Assembly: GCA_009746045.1 (NCBI GenBank)
Contig: RPFO01000934.1
Location: 1-62,000, forward strand
Length of the DNA: 62,000 nucleotides
Origin: Mesostigma viride
Taxonomy: Eukaryota; Streptophyta; Mesostigmatophyceae; Mesostigmatales; Mesostigmataceae
Reading direction: 5' to 3'
Below are positions 12,013 through 25,358 of the stretch, one piece after another; position 1 is the first letter of the stretch, and each line of letters begins with the position of its first letter. The notes under the pieces were generated by a model that worked only from the letters and a program-made list of their open reading frames with translations, did no database searches and was not told the DNA's origin. Both the position numbers and the translations under genes were made by a program.

Positions 12013-13990
12013 TGAATTGAATTGAATTGTAACATAACTCCGTTGGGAGTATATGTAGCACATAGCCCTTGAGAGGGGGCATATGGCCTATCATACATCC
12101 TAAGCTACTTCCTGCAAGGGTGGGGATGTAAAGGACCCTTGCTCTAGGTGCACCAGGGCACTTGCATCCCCATGATCTTCAAGCTATGCCCAGCGAAGGG
12201 GGAGCCTGTCATGGGGGGGAAGATCAGCAGAGCTATACAAAAAGGCTAGGGCATGGCGTCTCAGCAGAGAGTTACTCCCTGCATGGGCACAACATAGCTA
12301 AATAAAGCTAGGCATCATCTGGAGTGTGGCACATCATAGGCACACATGTACATGATTAAATAAAGCGTGTGGCTTAGCTAGGATAGTGCCTCTAGGAGGC
12401 GTACATGTACATGGCCACGGTCTATCTATTCTACACTACTACTGCTGTATTCCCCTAAGCTGGGGCGTCTGGAGTCGTTGGGGCCGCGGGGGTCGCCTGC
12501 CAGGGCTTGTGGCCGACGTAGATGGCCGCCCCCTTCCAGTACACCGGCTGCCCCGCCTTGGTCTTCCGGAGCTGGAGGTAGGTGGGCCATAGCTCCCGTC
12601 GCCGTTGTTGCTGCGCCAGGGTCAAGTCGTCGTCAAGGGTGAAGAGAGTCTTCTCGAGCCGCTTGCGGCGTCGGAGAAAAGAAATCTTGTCCGCCGGGGT
12701 CTTAAAGGTGAGAAGGAGCGGGGGCGGCCCTGCCTTACCCCGCGCGCGGGGAAGGCGGTGGGCGACCAGGTCGATCTCACCAGTAAGGCCCATGCGACTA
12801 AGAATTTCTCTCTCAAACGCACGTGCAAGCTTCTCGGAATTCTCACCTTCCTCCATGTCGAGGTTCTTGACAATGACGTTAAGGCTGCGCTTGGCAAGCT
12901 CGGCCTCCTCGCGGAGGTCAAGCGTCTGCCGCTGGAGCTGGGCTGCGACGGCGGAGGTGGTGGAGGTGGTGTGCTGCTTAAGCATGTCCGCCCAGGTCGT
13001 GATGGGAGGAGCATCGCCGGCCAGGCCAGCAGAGGTTGGCTTGGCGGCAATGTCCTTCACCGCCTGGGCGGTGAGGCCCGCGGTGTTCTGCAGGACCTCG
13101 ATAGCGATGGCATTATCCTTAAGACGTTGGTCGATGTCGCGGAGCTGGGCGGTGATGGAGTCGGTGGAGGCGGAGGGGGGGGGGTGGAGGCGAGGAGGGT
13201 GGCGGTGGCGGTGGGGATGGTGGGGAGCTCAGCAGCCAGCGTGCGACCCACAGCTGCCACATCTGCAGCTAGGGGCGTCACGTGCTGTGAGATGGTTTCT
13301 TGGAGGTGGAGGAGGAAGGTGGATTCGGTCAAGGGGGAGGGGGTCCAGAGGTCCGTGACAGAGCGGTCAAGGATGGAAAAGAGGGCGGCGAGCTGAAGAC
13401 GGGGGCGAGACCAGCGGGCCAGGTTCTCAGGTCGGTGAGTAAACCGGCCGTCAGGTCCAGGGCGGAGGCGGTAATGGCTGTGAAGGCGCTGGCACAGGTC
13501 GAGAATGGAGGCGTATGACCCATAAAACACGAGCTCCAGTATCTTGATGGGTGGCATGTCGAAAAAGCCGGGTCTGGCACCGTCGAAGGTGGAAAATAAC
13601 CCGTCAACGTCAAAGTCGCGCTCAGACCAGCTTGGTTCGGTTGGGCGGCTGCGTTTTGGCTCGGGCGAGGCTGAGGGCGAGGCAGGAAGCCCGGGAGGGT
13701 GCTGGGCGACAACCAGTGCGCGACTAGGGTCACCACCGCCTTCCGGCCCTGATGGCGAAGCTGCAGCCGGAGCTGCAGACGTATTTTCATTGCCGAGCGC
13801 AGCCGTCAGGCTGCGTTGCGTCGATGGGCGTTTGCTCATCGTATATTGCGTAATAGCGTCGGAAAATTATATCAGCATGTGCGTCGTAGAAAGACGCGTC
13901 GATTGTGATATTCACGGCTAAATTCGGTGCTCAAACGTGAAAGTTATGAGCTCCGCCGTCAGCCATGGCTACCTCGTGGAATGGATGGCT
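12013..13990 (-). mobile_element. ORF1-only LINE, class I 3' end, near full length
   Basis: On the minus strand the order is a 5' leader with ATGGCTGACGGCGGAGCTCA, ORF1, about 440 bp of 3' UTR, a hairpin ACTCCCAACGGAGT, and a TTGAA tail at 12013-12030. The same leader motif starts the copies at 21889 and 25359. No reverse transcriptase lies between ORF1 and the tail. The element interrupts the 185-bp tandem repeat. TCATCACATT-like sequence on both sides (about 12005 and 13993) is a possible target-site duplication, but the repeated context makes this uncertain. Confidence 0.85.
12455..13839 (-). pseudogene. L1-like ORF1 protein, one frameshift
   Basis: The N-terminal part (start MSKRPSTQRSLTAAL at 13839) reads to about 13180. 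There a C10 run on the coding strand (13175-13184) throws it out of frame, and the C-terminal part continues in another frame to a stop at 12455. The C-terminal part has a coiled-coil-like segment (QLRDIDQRLKDNAIAIEVLQ), then an RRM-like stretch from RSLNVIVKNLDMEEGENSEK to LLLTFKTPADKISFLRRRKRL. It ends with DDLTLAQQQRRRELWPTYLQ and PVYWKGAAIYVG. This order (coiled coil, RRM, C-terminal domain) is that of L1 ORF1p, an RNA-binding chaperone that packages LINE RNA. Assignment rests on motif layout, since I could not run a profile search. The frameshift may be a sequencing error in the homopolymer. Confidence 0.75.
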
Positions 13991-14021
13991 GATCATCACA
14001 TTAGCTCATCACATTAGCGCA

Positions 14022-14650
14022 TGTATAATGACACCAAATGAACTCAGTTGGGCCTTGAACTTTGCACATGTTCTAAACACATCCCATGCAGTATGCCCAC
14101 AAAGTTTCAGGCTGGTTGGATGACAAAATGGTGACAAATGCTAGCATAAATAACCCCAAAATGCAGTTGTTCATGGTTTTCCAAGGGTTTCATCACATGA
14201 TGCACACATATAATGACACCAAATGAACTCATTTGGGCCTGGAACTTTGCATGTGTTTTAAACACATCCCATGCAGTATGCCCACAAAGTTTCAGACTGG
14301 TTGGATGACAAACTGGTGACGAATGCTGGCATAAATACTACTAGCGTAAAATGCAGTTTTTCATGGTTTTTTAAGCCTGGGTTCCAAGACATGGGGGCAT
14401 ATATCAATGAACTCAGTCAAGCCTAGAACTTTGCACAGCTCATAAAAACATCTATATTAACTGCCCACAAGAAATTCAGACTGTTTGCATGACGAATAGG
14501 TGACAGACGCTAGCAATCATAGCACAAAAAATGCAGTCACTAGTAATTGTTTTTCAAGGGTTTCATCACATAGTTGCATGTCAATCATTCCAGTTTGGGA
14601 TAACTAGTCAGGTTCCAAACAACACATCTACATTACATATTATGTGACAT
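14022..14650. repeat. 185-bp tandem repeat, right part
   Basis: ACACCAAATG recurs at 14031 and 14216 (period 185), with a more diverged copy from about 14400 and traces to about 14650. Each unit carries GAACTTTGCA and CACAAAGTTTCAG segments. Confidence 0.85.
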
Positions 14651-14733
14651 TGCAGGAACACAAACTTAGGGGCACACGCCCATGATACAATGGCAACATG
14701 TGCATCAATAACACACATGCAACTTAGCTAATC

Positions 14734-15914
<1,181 letters not shown>

Positions 15915-15930
15915 AAAGCACACCTTCCCA

Positions 15931-15973
15931 ACCCACCCACCCACCCACCCACCCACCCACCCACCCACCCACC
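15931..15973. repeat. CCCA microsatellite
   Basis: About ten tandem CCCA units, followed by short GCAC repeats to about 16012. Confidence 0.95.
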
Positions 15974-16020
15974 TAACCACGCACGCACGCACGTCATGCC
16001 CTTGCACGCACGCAGTCATG

Positions 16021-16147
16021 CCCTCCCTCCCTCCTCCCTCCCTCCCTCCCTCCCTCCCTCCCTCCCTCCCTCCCTCCCTCCCCCTCCCTCCCTCCCTCCC
16101 TCCCTCCCTCCCTCCCTCCCTCCCTCCCTCCCTCCCTCCCTCTCTCC
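16021..16147. repeat. CTCC microsatellite
   Basis: Pyrimidine tract of tandem CTCC units with a few interruptions, directly after the CCCA and GCAC repeats. Confidence 0.95.
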
Positions 16148-16159
16148 CGCCCGCCCGCC

Positions 16160-18430
16160 ATCATTCACATATCCGTTCATTCATGCATGCATCCGCTCAT
16201 GCATTAACACGCCTCCGGTGGAAAAGTCACGGGGTCACAACTATGAAACAGGCACCGGAATAGGGAGAAGGAGCCGCCTCCTCGACTTGCCGCCCGGCGA
16301 TGGAGGCGATGGGCCCAGGGGAGAAACGGTGCGCTTTGTCTCGTACGCCGGGGTGCCCTGGCGACGTGCGGGCACTGGTGCGTGTTATTTTGCCCGCCCG
16401 ACCCAGTCCTTCTCGGAATGCCTCCGCAGGCCATGGCGTCGTGGTAAGAGCTCTTTTCGCCCGTCGCTGGACGCTTAAAGCACTATAATACGCCAGTTAA
16501 TGACTAAAAAATAGCGGGTTACGACGTTGTAAACCAGTAGCCATTGGTCTTCCCGCACCCCTGGCACACCAAAGACGTCAGCAGCGAGCCCCGCCCGCAT
16601 CTTATTCACCGGACAATGTTGTTCCACCCAAGACAAGTCATATATCTGTAAGAAACGACGTAAAGCGATGCAATCCACGACATGCATTTTTGGCCCAGTC
16701 AGCGCTCCTATAAATCTGACTTTTACGCGAAAAATGTGTGCAACGTGGAAACGCAAAAATAAGGAAATTCCTGTGCTGGGTTTCTTCGAAATGATGTTAT
16801 GAATCGTTAGAAATTGTGGGGATAAATTGCAAGCGTCTTTATCTGCTCTAGAGGTTACCTTGAAGACGCACGGGTCAGTGCGCTCGAGCCCTGAGAAACT
16901 CTCCAGCTGCGTGTTTCCCCTCGTGGCCAATGAATAATTAACTGTTTGCCGACTTTTTTTGGCAGAATAAAATTCCTTATGTCAATTGCGATCGAATAAG
17001 CGAAATCCGGTCCTAAATGGCGTCGTAATCCGTGCACAATAATTTTTCACGCTACCATAGCCTTCGCACTGCAATTTGCACTCAACATCTCCCGCGTGCA
17101 CCGAATTTCGTCAAAATTTCCCCGGAATTACCGTGCACAACTTTGGCGCGAAGCCGGATTGATGTGTATATACTGAACACCGGTACAACTAACCTTGTTC
17201 AGCCTGAACCACCATCTCAGCAAAGCAATGTTTTTAAGAAATCCTGGTACGAACAGGGTACTAAATCATTTTTGTGTAATATCGTTGGCTGATATTTGGA
17301 ATCTCTGCTGAATTAAGTATCTTCGCGCCGATTGGTCCGTTTTAAACACCAAAATAACCTTGTCGGCGCGGGAATAAACTCAACTCGACTCAACACCAAA
17401 AAAGACACCACGCCCTGCCACGCCCGCTTAAAAAAAAAAAAAAAAAAAAATTCAACAATCCCATCGATCGGGCGTGGTGTCATTTTGAATTTGAGGCCGA
17501 TTAAAACTGAGGCCGATTAAAACTGAATTGAACTGAACGGTGCCTGTGCTCGCCCATGAAATGTGAAATATTTATCTTGGTCCCCGGATTTCGCGCGCTT
17601 CACTACCTCTAAGGGCGCCCTCACTAGCCACAAGTGCAATGGCACGTGCTGCGGTTATTGTTGTTGTTGTTGACAACAACGCCGCTTCGTTTAGTGGGAT
17701 AAAACTGACTGGCTGACTGACTGACTGACGGACGGACGGACTGCGGACGGAATGACGCCGCTTAGCTTAGTTAAGTTGGCTGTATCCCACGCCACACATG
17801 GGCAGCAGAGTCTATAGTGGCCGAGGGCCGGTCACATCGGCAGCAGTCTGAGCAGAGAGTCTCGGCAGCAATTGCGGTAATATCTCACCGGGGCTTGATC
17901 TCGATACCCTAGGCTTAGCAGGGATTACCTATTGGCTATATTTGGAATAAACGTACACCTATTTACCTGGAAAAATATCTCACCGGGGCAGGACCTGGGT
18001 TTCATTTTGTGTCAGACAGAGGCGGCTTTTCACGAGTCAGTCAGTCAGTCATCAGACTGTGTAATCCCACGCCTCCGGCGATAGATTTTGTACCGCTAGA
18101 TTTATGCGCGTTGCAAGGCATATCCGCGTAGAAATATCCGCGCGTCCGTAACACGTGGCAATGTTCGAGACTGGCGTCAGATTCTGCAGACAGTTTCACT
18201 CTACAGTACAGAGGGAGTTGAGTTGCTACAGTACAGTCATTCCCGCGTTAGGTTACGATTATTAGGTTACGTTCCCGCGTTAAGTTACGACGCAAAGATT
18301 TTGGCGGCGTAAACCTCAGCTCCCACCTTTCCGTAAACATCTGGCCGGAAAAATGGACTTCGGGCGACTTCGAGGTAGCCGAAGTCCGTCAGAGGAGGCG
18401 GGCCGGGTGGGCTGAGCACTACAGTACTGC
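16160..18430. other. No gene recognised
   Basis: No domain was seen in the short frames on either strand. Small features are an A20 run near 17431, CTGA and CGGA micro-repeats at 17700-17750, and GGCGCGGGAATAAACTCAAC near 17366 that recurs near 30951. The latter points to an undefined dispersed repeat. Confidence 0.45.
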
Positions 18431-18438
18431 GGCGTGGG

Positions 18439-19146
<708 letters not shown>

Positions 19147-19244
19147 AACAACAATGCACATCTATCCCGCCCATTTACTCTCCCACCGATTTACGACCGT
19201 CAGATGTGTGAATCCGACGGACCGACGGACAGGTACACCCGAGA

Positions 19245-19372
19245 ACCGCATAGTGGTAGCCGAAAAACCGCATAGTGGTAGCCGAAAACCGCATAGTGGT
19301 AGCCGAAAAACCGCATTGTGGTAGCCGAAAACCGCATAGTGGTAGCCGAAAAACCGTTTAGTGGTAGCCGAA
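19245..19372. repeat. 22/23-bp tandem repeat, 6 copies
   Basis: Units of ACCGCATAGTGGTAGCCGAA with one or two extra A residues between copies. The last copies vary (GCATTG, GTTTAG). A related ACCGCATAGATGGATCCGAA pair occurs near 19866. Confidence 0.9.
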
Positions 19373-19439
19373 TAGCCCAGTCCAGTGGCCCGACATGCTG
19401 CATGCTGCATGCTGTCGAATCGCCTGTAGTACCGCACAT

Positions 19440-20034
19440 GCTACATGGACCTTGCTGCGGCGCGCCAGGAGGATATGGAGCCGTCGGATGGGGAGGAGGT
19501 GCCCCAACGCAAGGGGCGACGAGAAAACGGGAATAAATAGGGCGCACACCGTATGTGGTGCAGGTGATGTTGTCGGGCGTAATGTACGAGAACTACTGGT
19601 CTTGAAATAAAACTTGCGTCCCGGCAGGCCGCCGGCCGGACTGGTCCACTCTGTACATTTAGTGTTTGCTAGCGTCCGCGTTCCTCCGGCAGGTTGCCGG
19701 CCGGACTGGTAGTGTTTGCTAACATCCCAAATGTGTAGTCCCTGTCACCTGAAAACGTAATAAAAACATAATAAAAAACAACATTCAATCGATCGATGAT
19801 AACGCAGTCCAAATCAAACAACTGTACAGTCAAAACCGGCCGCATCATGATAGATGGATCCAAAAAACCGCATAGATGGATCCGAAAAACCGCATTGACG
19901 CGACGCGAGGGATTGGAGCCGGCGGATGGTGGAGGCGTTGTCCCCAACGCGAGGGGCGACGGGTTGACTGGGGTCACCCCAGTTCAAGTTGAATGTCGGC
20001 AGGACCCATCTCTGCTGCCCATGTTGAGTTGAGT
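19440..20034. repeat. Diverged duplicated segments, no gene
   Basis: Two related blocks occur. CCCCAACGC-AGGGGCGACG appears near 19500 and near 19930. GGCAGG-GCCGGCCGGACTGGT appears near 19623 and 19688. No protein or RNA gene is apparent. Confidence 0.5.
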
Positions 20035-20128
20035 AGAGTTAAAAATAAAAAATAAAAAATAAAAAATAAAAAATAAAAAATTACAACATGCCTCCGTTTG
20101 GAGATCATGCATAGCACATATTCCTTGG
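20035..20128 (-). mobile_element. LINE class I 3' end only
   Basis: On the minus strand ATGTGCTA is followed by a CTCC/GGAG hairpin, CATGTTGTAA and an (ATTTTT)n tail at 20040-20082. This is a strongly 5'-truncated LINE copy. Confidence 0.75.
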
Positions 20129-20440
20129 AAGAAGATGATGGACAAGGCCAAGTGGGTCCAGGTCATAGAGGACAACGAGCCCCCCCCCACCTGTGGGGAA
20201 GCGCCCGCGTGTGCAAACCCGCGGGAGGTACGCCAGACAGCTGAACATCGTCTTTTATTGCACCGCGCAAGTGGGGTAAACGCGACCCTCAACAGTCGGT
20301 TTCACCGACCACGATGCGACATGCCTGTGCACCTTCCCCTCGGAAACAATTGAGCACCGCTTTCTCTACTGCCAAGTCAGTGAGCGGGGTGCGGAAATGG
20401 TTGTTTAACATATGGTCCGCATGGACCGCGCTACCACATT
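20129..20440 (+). pseudogene. LINE reverse transcriptase C-terminus with zinc-finger relic
   Basis: 20129-20245 encodes the C-terminal KMMDKAKWVQVIEDNEPP block found at the end of the class II LINE ORF (also near 21650, 24655 and 46365). 20300-20380 encodes CTFPSETIEHRFLYC in a different frame, resembling the zf-RVT zinc finger at the C-terminus of plant LINE polymerases. The pieces are out of frame and bounded on both sides by class I LINE tails, so this is debris. Confidence 0.55.
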
Positions 20441-20455
20441 CCACCCTAGCGCTAT

Positions 20456-20526
20456 TAAATTAAAATTAAATTAAATTATAACATGCCTCCGTTGGGAGAT
20501 CATGTAGCACATATTCCTTGATGGTA
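20456..20526 (-). mobile_element. LINE class I 3' end only
   Basis: Minus-strand ATGTGCTACATGATCTCCCA, the rest of the GGAG hairpin, CATGTTATAA and a TTAAA tail. Severely 5'-truncated copy. Confidence 0.8.
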
Positions 20527-20987
20527 TTGATGCTATTGAGTGCGCTATATCATCAAGGAGACAACCAGCGCAAGCCAGAAATCGGGAGAATCCGGACCAT
20601 GGTAGCTCGAGCGTGCCGTAATATCTTGTCCGCGTGTTCGAGTCGTTCAGGATGATGAAGATGAATGGTGATGGAAATGTGTAGCCTTGTGCATTGAAAT
20701 TATGGCTGGCTTACGTGCATGTAGAGCGACTAAATGACCTAGACGGTGGGGCCGGAAACAGCATGCTTGATCAGGGCGTGTGTTTCGAGCCGGTAACTGG
20801 CCGCGAGTGTCTAGTGGTGAGCACCATTGCTGCGATCGCTCTCCCACCATTAATTACGAGGAAATACCCGCAAATGGAAAACCACTGAAAAGGTCTAGCT
20901 AGTCAGTCATTGCGTTAACCATGCCATGATTCCAAACGTCCAAGGACAGCTGCACACGATGCAAAGGCTATATCATATTTAATATTG

Positions 20988-21888
20988 TGGGGACCCCAGG
21001 GGAAGAGTTGTCCGACAGTCAATTGGCCTGGGTATGGCTTCGCGCACTAATATCAGTGCTATATGCCCTCTATCTCCTCGACGGCACTCAAGTCCTGTAT
21101 CGGGACCGCGTCAAGCTGCTGGGCAGCCTGCTCCCCAGCTGCGAGGTTGATGTGGACCATCGCATCTCCCTCGCCTGGCACGCTTTACGCCAGTGCCGGG
21201 CCCTGTGGCGCAAGCCCCTGGTGGGCAAGATCGAGAAACAGGACCTGTTGAAGGTCCTCGTCCTTCCTGTTCTCACGTGTATGGGGCCGAGACGTGGACC
21301 CTCACCGCCGACCTGGCCCGCAAGTTGGACGGCGCGGTCACCAACATGCTGCGTTCCATTTTCAGAGTAGGATATGCTGCTCATGTCCGCAATGAGGACG
21401 TCCTGTACCAAGGCATGCCATATATCACCAGCACCATTAAGCAGCGACGCCTGCAGCTTGTAGGGCACCTAGCTCGCACCAACCAGGTAGACACCTCACG
21501 TGGCCCCCCGCAGGACTGCGACCAGCTCAGCCTGGCCGGCACCTCTTGACGTGGGCCGGGCCCAGTGATGTTAGACGCCGCAAGGCCCGCACCTTCAAAG
21601 AACAGCTAGTCGAGGACATGGGGGGCCTAGGCCTCTCCGCGTGATTTGGAAGAAGATGATGGACAAGGCCAAGTGGGCCCAGGTCATAGAGGACAACGAG
21701 CCACCCCCAGTGGGGAAGCGCCCGCGTGTGCAAACCCGCACGTGGGAGGCACGCCAGACAGCTCCCCTAGGGCAGCGTGAGGCTGTCTAGATAGATGTTG
21801 TAGTTATAGAATGCTGTTAGATATATGTCGTAGGTAGCTGATGTAGATAGATTAGACCGGTAGGACTGTTTGCACCCATCCATCCATC
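20988..21888 (+). mobile_element. LINE class II reverse transcriptase, 3' part of ORF
   Basis: Frames 20987-21370 and 21193-21549 cover the region after the RT palm: VLYRDRVKLLGS, KLDGAVTNMLRS, YITSTIKQRRLQLVGHLART, then KMMDKAKWAQVIEDNEPPP at about 21650. Two or more frameshifts break it. Its 3' UTR ends in CATCCATCCATC at 21888, where an ORF1-only element is inserted. The rest of the same 3' UTR resumes at 23911. The RT active-site region is absent. Confidence 0.75.
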
Positions 21889-23910
21889 AGATTGTCATCA
21901 TGACATGGCCACAAGCGGACATGGCTGACGGCGGAGCTCAGAACTTTTGCGTCTGAGCCCCAAATTCAGTCAGGCTACTTGCATCAGATGCGTCTTTTCA
22001 AGACGCATCTGCTAGTATAATCGGTTACGGCTGTAACGCAGTATTTTGCAAATGCCACCAAAACGCAGCCTTGACAAACATTTTGAGCTGTCGTCGGCAT
22101 TCCCGTCGACAGCAGCACGTGCGACATCAACTCCTGCGGACGCCAACCTTTTCGCGCTGATCGAAGCTCTCCCCCCCGGTCTGCCTCCCTCGACGCAGTG
22201 CTCTACGCCAAATTCGTCGGCCATTCCCAAGAAAACCCGAACTTCCCATACCAAATGGGACGTCCGCCGCTTCGGCGCCGGCCAGCGGGATTTTTGCATC
22301 TTGGAAATCTTTACGCTCACGAAGGAACAATGTGACGATGTTATCAAGTTCTTGGCCCGACATGACGAACTTTTCCTGCCTACCCCTGGCGACAAGGTCA
22401 CCAAGCCCGCCTGGGAATGGCTGCTTCAAGAACCGGAGGCGTACTTGAAGGCAGTCATCATGTGCAGCTACCTGCGCTGCGACGCCCACGACATCACCCA
22501 GATTGGCTACGCTGGCCTCAGGAGCCTCCTGCATGAGCGCAGACGGGCAGCCACAGCAGCTGCAGCATCCCCGCAGAGCAGCACCTCCCCCAGCACGGAC
22601 TCCATCCGAGCCGCAGTGGCGGAGCAGCTGGCGCCGATGGCTGAGCAGCTCGCCGCCCTGAACGCGCCTGACGGCCCACTCAACACTCTCTCGGCCAAGG
22701 TCAACAACATTGAAGCCAGAGTCGCCCTTCCAGCCTCAGTTTAGTGCTACGCAAGAGCACATTGCCACCAAATTGTTTCCGAGGCCACAGCCACTGTGAC
22801 CACCCACCTTAACCAGGTGGAAGGCCGAGTCGGCCAAGGCGCCGTGAAACTTGAGGCAGTTGCTGCCAAGGTAGACGCCCTGGCCACGCAGGTCCCCGAG
22901 ATCGCCGAGCGAACGGCCACCATCGCCGCCCAACCTGCTGGTAGGGCTAGCGATGACCCCTCGACTCGCGCCTCCTGGGCGGACCTGCTCAAGAGCCAGG
23001 CATCCTCTACCACGACCGCCATCACCACCAAGCTCCAGGAGCTGGAAGACACGCGCCGCGAGGCCGCTGACCGCGACCGTCGCCGCTGCCGGGTCATCCT
23101 CAGGCGCTTCGACATGCTGCCGGAGGAGACCCCAGACTCTCTTCTCGACGAGCTGAAGAAACAGCTCTTGGCGTGCATGCAGCTGCCAGGTGCGATATTG
23201 CAGGGCGCCTACCGCCTGCCCCATCCACGGGCCAAGGCTGGGCCCCCTCCAGTGGTCCTCACCTTCAGCGACATCACAGCCCGAGTTCGGTTCCTCTCTC
23301 GCCGCAAGAAGCTGGTGGACACCTCCTGGTCGCTTGACGACGACCTGACGCCAGCCCAGCAGCAGCAACGCCGCGATCAGTGGCCCGACTACATCCGCCA
23401 CAAGACCAACCCCGAGAAGCCCCAAGTGTACTGGCGGGGCGGGGACTTCTATGTCAACAAGAAACTGTGGAAGCCCCCCCGGGCTTCCCCGGGATAGAGC
23501 ACTCCAGCTAGTTGTCTAGATGGGGGCAATCGATTATGGGATAGCTTAGGCATTACAGCACTTGAAACGATATTAGCGCACAGCGTTATAGTACCTTCAA
23601 TTAGCTCTGGCACCTTGTGGCCATCAGCTTGCGCCTTAATTAGCTGACGTCTTGAGCCCACCTCACATTTGTAGCATAAGCTACTATGCGTCAGCCTACC
23701 TATGGTATTGCACTGGTTGTATTGCACCCACAGTGTTGCGCCCCGGCACCATGCCGTGGAGAGAGCGCTCTGTGGCCTGCCCACCTGCGGCAGTGAGAGA
23801 AGCTAGGGCGCCCTCCCTCCTTCTCACTGTGTATATAGGGTTGAAGGTTCCTTTACTCTGTATTGGCACCCACGTGACGCAGTCACGTGCTTATTAATTA
23901 ATTAATTAAT
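21889..23910 (+). mobile_element. ORF1-only LINE, full length, class III 3' end
   Basis: Order: leader with ATGGCTGACGGCGGAGCTCA (21914), ORF1 (22046-23497), about 390 bp of 3' UTR, hairpin CACGTGACGCAGTCACGTG, and a TTAA tail ending at 23910. The flanks CCATCCATC (21880-21888 and 23911-23919, up to 11 bp with ambiguous edges) are a target-site duplication, and the interrupted class II LINE 3' UTR continues on both sides. No polymerase ORF is present. The hairpin and tail are those of the class III RT-bearing copies at 48873-49575 and 50048-50496. Confidence 0.88.
22046..23497 (+). pseudogene. L1-like ORF1 protein, locally frame-shifted
   Basis: The N-terminal part (22046-22744, near MPPKRSLDKHFELSS) and the C-terminal part (22796-23497) are in the same frame. 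Between about 22720 and 22790 the correct frame is displaced: QPQFSATQEHIATK appears in the +1 frame, so two compensating indels have occurred. The C-terminal half has a coiled-coil stretch (HLNQVEGRVGQGAVKLEAVA), an RRM-like region (RRCRVILRRFDMLPEETPDS to VVLTFSDITARVRFLSRRKK) and the signature DDLTPAQQQQRRDQWPDYIR. It closes with VYWRGGDFYVNKKLW. This layout is that of L1 ORF1p, the RNA-binding coat protein of LINE particles. Except for the short out-of-frame patch it is intact, so it is young. Confidence 0.8.
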
Positions 23911-23975
23911 CCATCCATCGGGGTTAATAATGCTCCGTGACTCCCCAACGGGAGCACGAGTCTAATTAATTAATT
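23911..23975 (+). mobile_element. Resumed class II LINE 3' end
   Basis: CCATCCATCGGGG continues the LINE interrupted at 21888. It ends with the class II hairpin (GCTCCGTGACTCCCCAACGG then GAGCACGAG) and a TTAA tail. Confidence 0.8.
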
Positions 23976-24329
23976 AATTAATATGCGATCTGGACTATCC
24001 GGAACGAGACAGTTTTCAAAGTGCAGCACGAGTACACCAAAGCAGCCGTGGTGAGGCGGTTTATCTTCCTCTGTAGGAACTCAGCAATGCGTCGCGCTTG
24101 GCTATTGGCGCAAGAACAATACAAGGTGCGGGACCCCGGGCCCAACAATGACAAGGCCAACCCCTTAGAGCTTTCCCATGCTCTCCTGGGATGCACCAGG
24201 GTGTTTACTTGCATTCCTCACGGTGACCTTACGCGTGTCGGTCACCTGCGGGCTTCGGCCTGGTCACATACCGCTGCTCCGATCCTTTCACTTAACATAT
24301 CACCTATCACCCTACACACATTGGGTAAC

Positions 24330-24960
24330 CAGCCGACGGTGAGTAGCCGGATATGCTGCTCATGTCCGCAATGATGAGGACGTCCTGTACCAGGGCACAT
24401 GCCATATATCACCAGCACCATTAAGCAGCGGCGCCTGCAGCTCGGCTAGTAGGGCACCTAGCTCGCACCAACCAGGTAGACTCCTCACGTGGCCCCCCCG
24501 CGGGATGACTGCGACCAGCTCAGCTTGGCCGGCACCTCCTGACATGGGCCGGGCCCCGTCGGTGATGTTAGTTAGATGCCGCAAGGCCCGCACCTTCAAG
24601 GAACAGCTAGTAGAGGACATGGGGGGCCTAGGCCTCTCCGTGATTTGGCCAAGAAGATGATGGACAAGGCCAAGTGGGCCCAGGTCATAATAGAGGACAA
24701 CGCGCCCCCCCCTGTGGGGCCGCAGCGCCCGCGTGTGCAAACCGGCCCGCGGGACTGGCACGCCAGACAGCTTCCCTAGGGTTGTTTAGATAGATGTTGT
24801 AGCTCGTGATGTTGATTAGATAGATTTGGTAGGTAGCTAATGTAGATAGATTAGACCGGTAGGACTGTTTGCACCCACCCATCCATCCATCGGGCCGGGG
24901 CTAGCGCTCGGCTCCGTGACCCGGACTCCCCAACGGGAGCACGAGTCTAATTAATTAATA
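24330..24960 (+). mobile_element. LINE class II fragment, RT C-terminus
   Basis: Begins at GGATATGCTGCTCATGTCCG, carries decayed YITSTIKQRRLQL, the KMMDKAKWAQVI block near 24655, CATCCATCCATC and the class II hairpin, and ends in a TTAA tail at about 24960. Many small insertions break the frame. The preceding 23976-24329 has no recognisable product. Confidence 0.7.
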
Positions 24961-25079
24961 ATTAACCAGCCGAGCTGGTCGATACGTGATACGTTGGTTA
25001 ATAAAAATACCCATTTACCCGGAAAAGTCTTGCCTGTACAGTCATTCACGCCCGAGGTTTGGGTTCGAGGTTTTCGAGG

Positions 25080-25158
25080 GGTCCACCCAATTGCGGTTGT
25101 TGTTTGTTCTGGTTGTGTCCCACGCCACAATGTGGACACAACAACAACCCAATTGAGG
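25080..25158. repeat. Imperfect foldback (inverted repeat)
   Basis: CCAATTGCGGTTGTTGTTTG on the left faces AACAACAACCCAATTG on the right. Inner arms GTTGTGTCCCAC and GTGGACACAAC surround a short loop. It could form a hairpin of about 75 nt, or be the relic of a small foldback element. Confidence 0.6.
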
Positions 25159-25275
25159 CGTGAACCAAACATGAGCCGGCGTGAGTGACTCTACTTAATT
25201 GTACTAATTTGAACTAAAGAGAATATAACATACTATAACGATTTCTGGCCTGCGCTGGTTGTCTCTTTGATAACA

Positions 25276-25340
25276 TACTATAATGTGGGAAACATAGGGC
25301 AAATCAGCGCACTTGTAAATCCTCATTACTTATGTGCAAA
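25276..25340 (-). mobile_element. LINE class III fragment
   Basis: AATGTGGGAAACATAGGGCA and the following bases match the minus-strand class III RT at about 54361. The fragment encodes part of DLPYVSHII on the minus strand. Confidence 0.6.
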
Positions 25341-25358
25341 CACTACAAGTTGAACGAA

